Source of the DNA: CAZUGA01 sp964619885
GTDB lineage: Bacteria; Pseudomonadota; Gammaproteobacteria; Methylococcales; UBA1147
Reading direction: 5' to 3'
NCBI GenBank assembly: GCA_964619885.1
Contig: CAZUGA010000019.1
Location: 1 to 64,000 of the forward strand
Length of the DNA: 64,000 nucleotides
Position 1 is the stretch's first letter, and every line of letters starts with the position of its first letter. The notes under the pieces are model-generated. The model was not told the DNA's origin. It ran no database searches and worked only from the letters and a program-made list of their open reading frames with translations. Shown here one piece after another: positions 25,534 to 33,367 of the stretch. The position numbers and the translations under genes are program-made.

Positions 25534-28080
25534 TTATAACCAACTGTTAATCAATAAAAAGGCTGACCAGTAGCCGGGGTGCCTATAGCGTATATCGCTA
25601 ATCAATTTCAGTTGTGCTAGCTGCACTGCGGTCGCGCGTGAGGTGCGCGGTTTGTGAAGTTGTTGGTAAAATTCTCCGACCAATTCGGCGGCTGCAGCGT
25701 CGTGTACTTTCCATAACGTACCAATCGCGCTTCTGGCACCGGCCTTTACTGCGATTCCTGATAAACCCAAGGCCGCTCTATCGTCCCCCTGAGCTGTTTC
25801 ACATGCACTCAATACCAGAAGTTCCAGTGGATTTTCGCGAAATTTTAACAAACCAATGTAATCGGCAAGCTGACGCATAGTCAAGCGACTGTCATAGGTC
25901 AGGATAAAACTTTCCTCAACATTTTTTTCGAATTTACCGTGTGTCGATATATGTAAAACGCTTGGGTCTTTTGATTTCAAAGCGGTTTTCAATTTGTCGC
26001 TGCGGAATTGTTCATCCAATAACTGGGTGCCGCCAAATGTGTTTTGTACATTGTTTAATTCATCGACAACGTGGCGCAACGCAGGAAAGCCTTGTACCGG
26101 TTTACTGATTCCTCCCATCAATACCATTTCCTGATCGGACTGAATAGCCTGTGGGTCGGTTAGACTGAGTCCGGGGGTGATGCCGACCGCAAACTTTTCG
26201 ATCAAGAATCGCTTACCATCGTATAAGGCCGACATCGGTATAGTGCCTAGTGCGCCACCGGGTACAAATATCAATGTATTGATGTTTGCGGATACAAGTT
26301 CAGGTTCGATCGGTTCGATTAACCAACGATATAGCGCTAAGCCGGGAATTCTATATTCGTTGGTGGTTCGTTTTTCCAATAATCGGCGAAATCGTCGAAT
26401 TTCATTGACCAAAATTGTTTTGCTGACCGGGACGGAAAAATTTTTCGGATCGTCACCAGGTAACGTCACTAATAATTCCAGTCGGTCCTCGAGCAAGATG
26501 GGATAGATTATTGCCGCAGATGTTGCTGAATGCTCTAGCGACTTAACCTTTGCGAGTAAGGCATCAACACAATCGTCTCTAAAATAATTTCGAAGTTCCG
26601 CGGTTTTTAGTAATTCGACCGTATCGCGGGCTGTACTGCGATAGCGCGCGGCTTGTTTGGGGTCGGGTATTTCTTCGGCGGCATTCAACAAAAGGTTAAC
26701 CAATTCAAGGTAAATAGGACCAACGTTTTCCCTAAAAGCGGCTTCGTTTGAACCGTAACCGGTCGACATTCTGTAGCGCAGCGACTGAAGTGTTCTTACG
26801 GCGTTTTTGTAGGCCGCGATGGCTGCGCTGCGTCGACCTAAGGCGGAAAGCAGCCGTCCGCGTTGCCATTCCCACAGATAATACGCTGGTCTGGAGTCAG
26901 CCAGTTGTGATTGAAAAATAGCCTGGACGGTCAAATCAAGCGCGTCGGAGTACCGTTCGTCGCGTTCGTACAGCCCTCCGCTAAAGCCTAAGGCATAGGA
27001 TTTTCCTAGCGCGTCGTCTAATCGATCTGCCGACTCAGTGGCTTGGTTGAGTAGGTCCAGTGCGGCATGCTTTTGATCCTCCACCTGAGTATATTCGTTT
27101 TGCAAGCGCTGTAAATTTCGAGAAATATTTATTAACAGATAAATTTTGCTATGCGAGTCATCAAGCGTTTTTGCAAGCGAAGCCGATTCGGCGAGGAAAT
27201 TCATCGCTTGATCATATTCTTTCAATTTCAAATTCACACCGCCGGCGTTGGCCAGTGTTCGTGCTGTAAAAAGTGGGCGATTTGTTGTTTTGCTTGCAAG
27301 TATGCTTTTATTGTAAGCGCCTAACGCGGCATTGTTGCGGTTTTGCACGGACAACAAATTCCCCAAATCGTTGTAGACTATCGCCATCAGCTCGGGGGAT
27401 TGATTTGAATCTGCTATTTCAATAGCGGAGTTCAAATGTTGTTGGGCTAACTCCAATGAGCCCAGCGCTATTTCAATACTTCCTAACGCGCCCACCATGG
27501 TGGCGGTCGCTTCAACGTCATTCTGTTGATTTGCCAGGGTATAACCAGTTTTTAGGATCTTAGCGGCTGATTCGTATTCGCCTAGACCTTTATGGGCTTC
27601 GGCAAGTTGTAACAAGGTGGTTAGAACCAATTTAGATTGTTTTTCGTTGCCAAGCAATTTCTTGTTTTGCACGGCAAGCGCTGCTGCAGCGGCAAAATCT
27701 CCGTGAATCAGCAGCTGGTTTACTTTGGCTACTTGGGCTTGGGAGGGTGAATCGGCGAACGAATTAAATCCATATACAAACAAGACTATCAACGTGAATG
27801 TCCGTTTCAACCGGGGCGCATTTAAACAATCGAATCGGTAGGTCTGGCCGGAATGGCGATTTCGAATTGCCGGCCGAAATCTGCTTAGGATAAAATTGAA
27901 ACAGGTCTGCATATTCGCTGTATTTGACGGCAATAGCTTTGAAATCGGTTGGGGAGTTGCGCTATGACTCATATCTGGTTTGCGGTAAGTCGGAGCTTCC
28001 TGGCGCAGTAATGACGGACATTTATTATTTTTGTCGCCGTTAACCTTGGGTGCGACGATATTAGCATTGCCGGACGGCAA
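25534..28080 (-). CDS. TPR-CHAT domain peptidase-like protein
   Basis: Large protein with many tetratricopeptide repeats (about 115-430) followed by a CHAT domain (about 560-848), the caspase/separase-related cysteine peptidase fold. The predicted catalytic dyad is present: His714 (LHISTHGKF) and Cys760 (LSACETAQG). A signal-like hydrophobic stretch at 91-110 (LKRTFTLIVLFVYGFNSFA) suggests export, with the TPRs and CHAT domain in the periplasm. If so, the true start may be nearer (ATG at 27912, or a TTG at 27810) and the first 60-90 residues may not be translated; no candidate has a good ribosome site. First gene of the five-gene minus-strand cluster with CHASE2 cyclase, DUF928 and TpsBA. Confidence 0.82.
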   Translation of the reverse strand: MPSGNANIVAPKVNGDKNNKCPSLLRQEAPTYRKPDMSHSATPQPISKLLPSNTANMQTCFNFILSRFRPAIRNRHSGQTYRFDCLNAPRLKRTFTLIVLFVYGFNSFADSPSQAQVAKVNQLLIHGDFAAAAALAVQNKKLLGNEKQSKLVLTTLLQLAEAHKGLGEYESAAKILKTGYTLANQQNDVEATATMVGALGSIEIALGSLELAQQHLNSAIEIADSNQSPELMAIVYNDLGNLLSVQNRNNAALGAYNKSILASKTTNRPLFTARTLANAGGVNLKLKEYDQAMNFLAESASLAKTLDDSHSKIYLLINISRNLQRLQNEYTQVEDQKHAALDLLNQATESADRLDDALGKSYALGFSGGLYERDERYSDALDLTVQAIFQSQLADSRPAYYLWEWQRGRLLSALGRRSAAIAAYKNAVRTLQSLRYRMSTGYGSNEAAFRENVGPIYLELVNLLLNAAEEIPDPKQAARYRSTARDTVELLKTAELRNYFRDDCVDALLAKVKSLEHSATSAAIIYPILLEDRLELLVTLPGDDPKNFSVPVSKTILVNEIRRFRRLLEKRTTNEYRIPGLALYRWLIEPIEPELVSANINTLIFVPGGALGTIPMSALYDGKRFLIEKFAVGITPGLSLTDPQAIQSDQEMVLMGGISKPVQGFPALRHVVDELNNVQNTFGGTQLLDEQFRSDKLKTALKSKDPSVLHISTHGKFEKNVEESFILTYDSRLTMRQLADYIGLLKFRENPLELLVLSACETAQGDDRAALGLSGIAVKAGARSAIGTLWKVHDAAAAELVGEFYQQLHKPRTSRATAVQLAQLKLISDIRYRHPGYWSAFLLINSWL

Positions 28081-28330
28081 ATTAAATAGAGATGGTATTT
28101 TTGATAGATTGTATGTATTTACACGAAATATTTGGTGCTCGGTATTGATTCAGGTGAGTATTCTATCGGTGTGCTGGGATTAGGTCTGTTGAGTGAGTGC
28201 GGCGAATAATCAATTGATATACCGACCTTGCTGCCTTAGGTTAAATCAGGGGAAGTGCTCAAGGGATTGCTTAGAAGCGGTCATTTTGAAAAAATAGACT
28301 TTAACCGACTCAGTCAATTAACCAATTCAA

Positions 28331-29092
28331 ATGATCATTGTTATTTCCCCGTCTAAAACTTTGGATTTCTCACTAAACCATTTTCGCAAGCATACGCAGC
28401 CTAGACAGCTGGAGCAAAGCCAGGAATTAATCGATCGGGCTCAACAATTTAGTCCGGATGAATTGGCAGAACTAATGAATATTAGCGAGAAACTTAGCCA
28501 ACTTAATTGGCAGCGCTATCAAGATTTCCAGCAACCTTTTTCCCTGAGAAATGCTAAACAAGCGTTATTGGCTTTCAAGGGCGATGTTTACGCCGGGATT
28601 GCGGCGGATCAGTATTCCAAAGAGGACTTTGATTTTGCCCAAAAACACTTACGAATTCTGTCCGGTTTGTATGGTGCGTTGAGGCCCTTGGACTTGATTC
28701 AACCCTACCGATTGGAAATGGGAACGCGGTTGCAAAACCAGCGAGGAAAGAATCTATATGAGTTTTGGGGTGCTCAGGTTACTGAACTACTCAATCAAGA
28801 TCTTAGCCATGAATCCGCACCTATACTGATCAATTTAGCTTCAAACGAATACAATAAGGTGGTTAAGCCCAAGATTTTAAATGCAAAAATATTAACGCTG
28901 GCGTTCAAAGAAAATAAGTCGGGAGTCTATAAAACCATAGGCGTCCATGCCAAACGTGCGCGTGGACTAATGGCCGATTACTTGATAAAGAATCGCCTAA
29001 CCGAAGCCGAACCGATCAAATTATTTAACAGGGAAAATTATGTTTATAACGAATCTTTATCTTCTGAGAAGCAATGGGTATTTAGTCGGTAA
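28331..29092 (+). CDS. yaaA: Peroxide stress protein YaaA
   Basis: Cytoplasmic DUF328/UPF0246 protein that limits free iron and DNA damage during hydrogen peroxide stress in E. coli. The start IIVISPSKTLDF, the block FKGDVYAGI and RILSGLYGALRPLDLIQPYRLEMGT are family hallmarks. Length is 253 residues, as usual. It is divergent from the CHAT gene with about 250 bp between them and appears monocistronic. No OxyR site could be identified by eye. Confidence 0.95.
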   Translation: MIIVISPSKTLDFSLNHFRKHTQPRQLEQSQELIDRAQQFSPDELAELMNISEKLSQLNWQRYQDFQQPFSLRNAKQALLAFKGDVYAGIAADQYSKEDFDFAQKHLRILSGLYGALRPLDLIQPYRLEMGTRLQNQRGKNLYEFWGAQVTELLNQDLSHESAPILINLASNEYNKVVKPKILNAKILTLAFKENKSGVYKTIGVHAKRARGLMADYLIKNRLTEAEPIKLFNRENYVYNESLSSEKQWVFSR

Positions 29093-29234
29093 TAGTTTTT
29101 AGGCTGGTGTTTCAATCTCGCTATAACGGGGGTCAATAGCGAAACCTATCTTACTATCCTGATGATTATTGCCGTGTAAATTATTCCTGCGCGACTAATA
29201 GCATTGTTCGTCTAAGAAAGTACTCTATTGAAAT

Positions 29235-29264
29235 TAGCTCTAAGGTTCAGGCGCGTTAGAGCTA
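29235..29264. repeat. Inverted repeat between yaaA and the TPR gene
   Basis: TAGCTCTAA and TTAGAGCTA form a perfect 9-bp stem with a 12-base loop, in the convergent gap between yaaA and the TPR gene. There is no clear T-run on either side, so a terminator role is possible but not shown. Confidence 0.4.
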
Positions 29265-29341
29265 TTCATAATATAGCTTTAGAAGCAACTTAACGGAAAC
29301 TCAGTTATTGTTCGGAGCTATACGGATTCACATTGCACCGA

Positions 29342-29950
29342 TCAAATTTTGGGTATCGAATCAATAAAGTCCTCGAACCATTCGGCTTGCGCAAAATTGC
29401 TTAAATCCGGATCCGATTTCATATCAGCGGTTTGCGGTAGATTAGCGTGCTCAAATGCTGTTTTCAGAAAGTTTTGGCACTGCTCTGGGTCGTTTCGTAT
29501 GCTGCTGATACACGCAAGATTATAGGCCGAAATACCGGGGCAGATTTTTTCTGCAGCCAGGAATTTTTCGTTGGCTTGATCGTATAAACCGTTTGCCGGG
29601 TCAGGATTAATGACACGAGCTTGGTCCATTAATGCAGCTCCCCAGTCGTTCAAGATTTCATGGTTGTTGGGGGCGATTGTTAAAGCTGCGGCATATTTGG
29701 CGCTGGCTTCTGAAAATATCGCTTCTGCGTCTTGTCCAGTTTTACCCTTCGCTTGGGCGGTTAACGCCAATGCCCAGTGATGCAAAGCGTCGATCACCGT
29801 TGAATCGTTGTCAATGACCAATTCGAACTTGGAATAGGCTTGTTGAAATAATGAATCGGAGCTTTCACCGTCCGATTTTTGTGCAGATTCCATTTTTTTA
29901 ATGCCGTTTTTGATTTGCGATTTCGCAAATATTTGTGCCATTGTGCCCAC
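29342..29950 (-). CDS. TPR-repeat protein of unknown role
   Basis: A 202-residue soluble protein with three or four TPR-like helical pairs. Each contains Ala/Trp/Tyr at repeat positions: SLFQQAYSKFELVI, ALHHWALALTAQA, ILNDWGAALMDQA, YDQANEKFLAAEKI. The last block ISAYNLACISSIR with DPEQCQNFLKTAFE matches the end of bacterial TPR_end families that act as scaffolds. No signal or membrane segment is present. GTG 29950 is favoured by GAGG eight bases upstream; ATG 29941 is in the same frame. Partner unknown. It is convergent with yaaA. Confidence 0.7.
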   Translation of the reverse strand: MGTMAQIFAKSQIKNGIKKMESAQKSDGESSDSLFQQAYSKFELVIDNDSTVIDALHHWALALTAQAKGKTGQDAEAIFSEASAKYAAALTIAPNNHEILNDWGAALMDQARVINPDPANGLYDQANEKFLAAEKICPGISAYNLACISSIRNDPEQCQNFLKTAFEHANLPQTADMKSDPDLSNFAQAEWFEDFIDSIPKI

Positions 29951-30353
29951 GGGATTGACCTCGATTGATTGATGGAGTGGTTATCAAAAAGAAAAGACAA
30001 CGATAATAGTGAATCTGATTCAGTTTCTCAACTATGACAGGTAGTGGCCTCCACGGTTGAATATGGCGTGTAAATTGCGTTATTAACGCGGGATGCATAT
30101 TTGGTTTGAATAGACTCGTATGTGATGCTTAGGAATGTTTATTTTGGGAATAAAAAAGCGCAATTATTGTGCACAATTGTAGATTTATCATCCGCTTTAC
30201 GAATTCAGTGCGACCAAATATGGGCCAAAAGTGCCCAAAGTTGTGACATTTTATCAGCTATATAGCCGGGAAGGTCGTTAAATTTAGTGGTCTGATTGCT
30301 AATCGGCTGGTTATATTCTTCAATTCAAGATTGGCGGAGTATCAGGAGGCAAA
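29951..30353. other. Divergent intergenic region with palindrome
   Basis: About 400 bp separate the TPR gene from the plus-strand gene at 30354; no gene was seen. A perfect 12-bp palindrome ATTGTGCACAAT lies at 30166-30177, flanked by AT-rich sequence, and could be an operator. The ribosome site AGGAGG of the next gene is at about 30343-30348. Confidence 0.4.
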
Positions 30354-30983
30354 ATGGTTAATCAATGTAGTAAGAGACTAATCGTTGATGTGAATGTCCG
30401 GGAATATTTCCGGGACACGGTTTCCAAAGCCGTTGTCAACCAGAGTATCGATGTGACCGAAGATTCTATATATTATCTGGTCAATCTGTTGACTGATTTC
30501 GCCGACGCGAAAACATTTTATCAGGACACACCGCGAGGCTCCCGCACCATTCCGTTGGCTAAATTATACGCTGAAGCAGTTGAAGTTGAATCTGAAGCTG
30601 ACCGACAACGGGCGATGCGGCGTTTGGGTGACATCTCTTTATTTGTTGCGGGATTATTTTCCGATAGTTTGCGCAATAGGCTGGTCGACGTGGATTATTA
30701 CATCTCTATGGGGGGATCTGCGTATGGTTATTTATCAGAGGTACTCAAGGGGCGTGAAAGAGGCTACGCCTACAGTACCGTGTTTTCTGAACTGGCTGAT
30801 AATTTCACCGATTTTGTCGATGTATTGGCCGAGGTTGGAGATCAGTCCGAATTAAAGTCGGATTTGGATCTGTTACGTGTTTATAAAGTTTGGTTAAAAA
30901 CGCATAGCAAGCGTGCAGCACGTCAGCTACGAGAATGTGGCATTTATCCGCAACAATTCGGCAGTCGCCCGCGACCCCACTGA
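30354..30983 (+). CDS. Conserved-looking protein of unknown function (first of a pair)
   Basis: 209 residues, not recognised. The protein is acidic and helical and lacks signal peptide or membrane helices. Features: an N-terminal helix block with YYLVNLLTDFAD, a charged region SEADRQRAMRRLGDIS, a Gly/Tyr-rich turn YYISMGGSAYGYLSE and a basic C-terminus (KRAARQLRECG). It is preceded by a perfect AGGAGG. The next gene begins 12 bases after the stop, so the two form an operon. Codon use and composition look native. A soluble structural or regulatory protein is possible, but no role can be claimed. Confidence 0.7.
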   Translation: MVNQCSKRLIVDVNVREYFRDTVSKAVVNQSIDVTEDSIYYLVNLLTDFADAKTFYQDTPRGSRTIPLAKLYAEAVEVESEADRQRAMRRLGDISLFVAGLFSDSLRNRLVDVDYYISMGGSAYGYLSEVLKGRERGYAYSTVFSELADNFTDFVDVLAEVGDQSELKSDLDLLRVYKVWLKTHSKRAARQLRECGIYPQQFGSRPRPH

Positions 30984-30995
30984 TAAGGGTCTCAA

Positions 30996-31655
30996 ATGCG
31001 TTTGGTTGGTTTGCAGAAGGAACTGGAGCAAATCTATGGCATTGCCATAGATTATTCGGTCGAGGACTTTCTGATCACCGACGCAGATTTAGTTCGGCAA
31101 CTGGATACCAGTCATAATCCGCGGGATATCAAAGAAAAATTATTGATCAGTCATTCGGAAGATTGCTTGGAAATTTCGCTGTACCTGGATCAAAAAGTGG
31201 TTGATCACCTTACTCGGGAAAATCCGTTGGTTGGTTTAAATGGGGGTAATTTGACGGAGTTTTGTATAGCCATCGAGGGCGTAAGTCACTTTTTGTACCT
31301 GATGTGGAATGCCCTGCTGGAAAAACCGGTAACCTTGCTTGAATTGGAGATGCAGGCGGAAGTGGATAAATACATTACTTGTTTGCGCCTTTTACAACGG
31401 CAAAATAAAAAATTGATATCGTCCAGAATTCGAGAAATTTTGTTTTATCGTGCACAGTTTGACGATGCACTCGATCAACATGCGCTCAAACGCTACAAGG
31501 ATGCAAATTTTTTCGCCGGAAAATACTGTATGCAGCTTGAACATGAATATCTAAAGGACCGGCAAAGACCCAATTGGTATCCCGAAATTCGCAATTTCTA
31601 CCGGTTGCCGCAAACTGAAAAAATCCTTCGGATTCAATCGGGTAGGGTCACCTAG
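30996..31655 (+). CDS. Conserved-looking protein of unknown function (second of a pair)
   Basis: 219 residues, not recognised. The N-terminal alpha/beta section (IAIDYSVEDFLITD, CLEISLYLDQKVVDHL) is followed by a helical core (LTEFCIAIEGVSHFLYLMW, LELEMQAEVDKYI) and a basic C-terminal third (RYKDANFFAGKYC, FYRLPQTEKILRI). No signal peptide or transmembrane helix is convincing. The start at ATG 30996 has AAGGG upstream, 12 bases after the previous stop, so co-translation with the 209-residue protein is likely. The helical core with conserved-looking Glu and Tyr could be an interaction domain for the upstream protein; this is inference. Confidence 0.7.
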   Translation: MRLVGLQKELEQIYGIAIDYSVEDFLITDADLVRQLDTSHNPRDIKEKLLISHSEDCLEISLYLDQKVVDHLTRENPLVGLNGGNLTEFCIAIEGVSHFLYLMWNALLEKPVTLLELEMQAEVDKYITCLRLLQRQNKKLISSRIREILFYRAQFDDALDQHALKRYKDANFFAGKYCMQLEHEYLKDRQRPNWYPEIRNFYRLPQTEKILRIQSGRVT

Positions 31656-31764
31656 AATAGCCATTAAAGTGCGTCCGCGAGATTAACCGGCTGTCTGGTT
31701 AAAAGGGCTTTGTCAACTTTCCGAAATTAAGATAAAGATATGGCGGATTAAATCTTCTACGTTA

Positions 31765-32274
31765 TCAAGCTGCGGTGCCTACGTGTCCAGCTACCGCGCC
31801 CACGCCCATGGTTTCTGCCGCCCCAGGTTTGTACGAACTGTGCGCTTCGGTATCAAATTCCTCGGCCAATGACTGGCCTGACTCCGATATATCGTAGACC
31901 TGGCACCAGGTTTTGACGATAGATTTGCCGAAGCCGAGCCCGATCACCATTCGTTCGGCTCGATTGCCCTGGTCAATAGAGGTCAGTTGGCCTTCGATCA
32001 ACAGGTAATCACCCTCAGGCGCTGGGTCATTGTCGAATAGCCGGGTGTCCAGTCCGAGATCCTGCAGTTTCGCGACCAGTTTTTTTGCAAGAGCTTCGGA
32101 AACAGTTCTACCAAGAAGAAGTTGCTGCTCGGTCGGGTCCGTGTATTCAAATTCGCGTTCCAGTTTGGCGAACAATCCGCTGTTAAGTTGGATCCCGTCA
32201 GAAGAATAAGCAAAGTTTTTTACGACTGCGATTCTCGGTTTTGCAAGCGGATCGGTTCCTCGATATGTACCCCG
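31765..32274 (-). pseudogene. DUF4410-type lipoprotein remnant, start destroyed
   Basis: The reading frame from 32274 leftward shows the DUF4410 pattern: RGTYRGTDPLAKPRIAV, VKNFAYSSDGIQL, LFAKLEREF, LLLGRTVSEALAKKL, DYLLIEGQLTSID, LGFGKSIVKTWCQVYD and FDTEAHSSYKPGAA. Intact members start with a lipoprotein signal. Here a TGA at 32275-32277 precedes RGTY directly, and no ATG, GTG or TTG occurs in frame before codon 32175. The C-terminus also ends early, at GHVGTAA. The gene is probably dead, although a TTG at 32175 could give a 136-residue product. Confidence 0.62.
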
Positions 32275-32400
32275 TCAGCCCAGACCGCGTGATCCGTTAT
32301 GTACTTCGGAGTTGAATCCGCGTTTTTTATTCTTTGTCATGAAAAACGGTAAAAGGAAAAACCTTCTGCCGAAATTCTAGACAGCGTCGTCTTTAGGTAT

Positions 32401-32436
32401 ATAAGGGAACACTTTCCTATGAAAGTGTTCCCTTAT
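32401..32436. repeat. Perfect 16-bp inverted repeat with 4-base loop
   Basis: ATAAGGGAACACTTTC and GAAAGTGTTCCCTTAT flank CTAT. It lies 24 bp downstream of the toxin stop codon (both TA genes read leftward). No U-tract follows on either strand. It may be the transcript end or stabilising hairpin of the toxin-antitoxin operon, or a small mobile-repeat remnant. Confidence 0.6.
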
Positions 32437-32459
32437 TGGGCTATTTTGCTGTTTTGTGA

Positions 32460-32753
32460 TTATCGGTCTTCTCGCCCATGCCAGACGCGCAAAATAATGA
32501 TTTTCTCTCCGTCGATACGGTAGCGCATCACGTAGCCTCTTTGACCGAAGGGAATAGGAAGCTCATTAAATTCCGGAAAGTCATCCATAGGGTGACCTAA
32601 ATGCGGGTGATTTAATAACAGATTTGCGGTTTCTATAATACGTTTTGCTGCGTTAGCGGCAGCTTTTGGGTTATGAGACTGGATGAATTCCCGGAGCCTG
32701 GTCAAATCATGGAGCGCACCGGGTTCCCATATCAGTTGTGGTTTGTCGGGCAT
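32460..32753 (-). CDS. RelE/ParE-superfamily toxin
   Basis: A 97-residue toxin of the RelE/ParE fold: LIWEPGALHDLTRLREFI, AAKRIIETANLLLNHPHLG, a turn DDFPEFNELP, then the C-terminal strands YVMRYRIDGEKIIILRVWHGREDR. The family either cleaves mRNA at the ribosome or poisons gyrase; which one cannot be decided here. ATG 32753 is favoured because AAGGAAG lies just upstream; an upstream ATG at 32777 would extend it by eight residues. Its 5' end overlaps the antitoxin 3' end by about 20 bp, typical of coupled toxin-antitoxin genes. Confidence 0.85.
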   Translation of the reverse strand: MPDKPQLIWEPGALHDLTRLREFIQSHNPKAAANAAKRIIETANLLLNHPHLGHPMDDFPEFNELPIPFGQRGYVMRYRIDGEKIIILRVWHGREDR

Positions 32754-33010
32754 GGCACTTCCTTGTCTGTACCCCATGTTTCAAGCCATTTAACGACTGT
32801 TTCATGAGGAACGCCCTCCCCGGTTTCCTGATATCGATTCCACCGATCCAGCAGTAATTTACGTTCTTGTTCTGCGGCCTCTTCCCGGTCAACAAATTCT
32901 GAAATGGCTTTTTTCATGAGCCAATGCGGCGAACGCTCGCATCGTTCTCCCAATGCTTTGAGACGGGCTTGTAATTTGCCATCAAGTTTAACGCCAACGG
33001 GCTTGGTCAT
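32732..33010 (-). CDS. Ribbon-helix-helix antitoxin
   Basis: A 92-residue cognate antitoxin for the RelE/ParE toxin. The N-terminal ribbon-helix-helix DNA-binding domain is visible: strand VGVKLDGKLQARLKAL, then helices RCERSPHWLMKKAISEFV. The flexible acidic C-terminus (REEAAEQERKL to TGEGVPHET) wraps the toxin in this family. Start ATG 33010 with AAGGAG five bases upstream. Autorepression at the promoter above 33010 is expected from the family. An upstream AT-rich tract with short repeats could be the operator. Confidence 0.85.
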   Translation of the reverse strand: MTKPVGVKLDGKLQARLKALGERCERSPHWLMKKAISEFVDREEAAEQERKLLLDRWNRYQETGEGVPHETVVKWLETWGTDKEVPCPTNHN

Positions 33011-33367
33011 GACAACTCCTTCATGGTAATACCTATTGCTACTTAATATTACTATAGAGCGAAAGGTGGGAATAAAGCAAGAAAAAACGTAACTTGACGA
33101 ACGGGGTTAAATGCTGAAGTAATAGGTCAAGTCTTTACTTATATTATATTGCCTTGACGAGAATAACGGAATACTTACTAATAAGGCGAAAAACGGACGG
33201 ATCGCGAATTTTCTCTAACGTCTCCGAACGGTAGTGGGTTGGCTGTTGCCTGTCGAGATTCTCGCCCGTGATCGTCCGGAGTTGGTCCTAACCTGCTGGT
33301 CGTTGATTTTCAACGAACGACAAAAATTGGCGCACAAGAGCCAGGCGCGATAAATATCAGTTTGGAT
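33011..33367. other. Intergenic region upstream of the toxin-antitoxin operon
   Basis: About 350 bp, no gene seen. The stretch holds the presumptive promoter/operator of the antitoxin, including AT-rich sequence around 33040-33180. A perfect 7-bp hairpin, TCGTTGA-TTT-TCAACGA (33300-33316), sits 52 bp past the stop of the fatty-acid operon. Confidence 0.45.
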
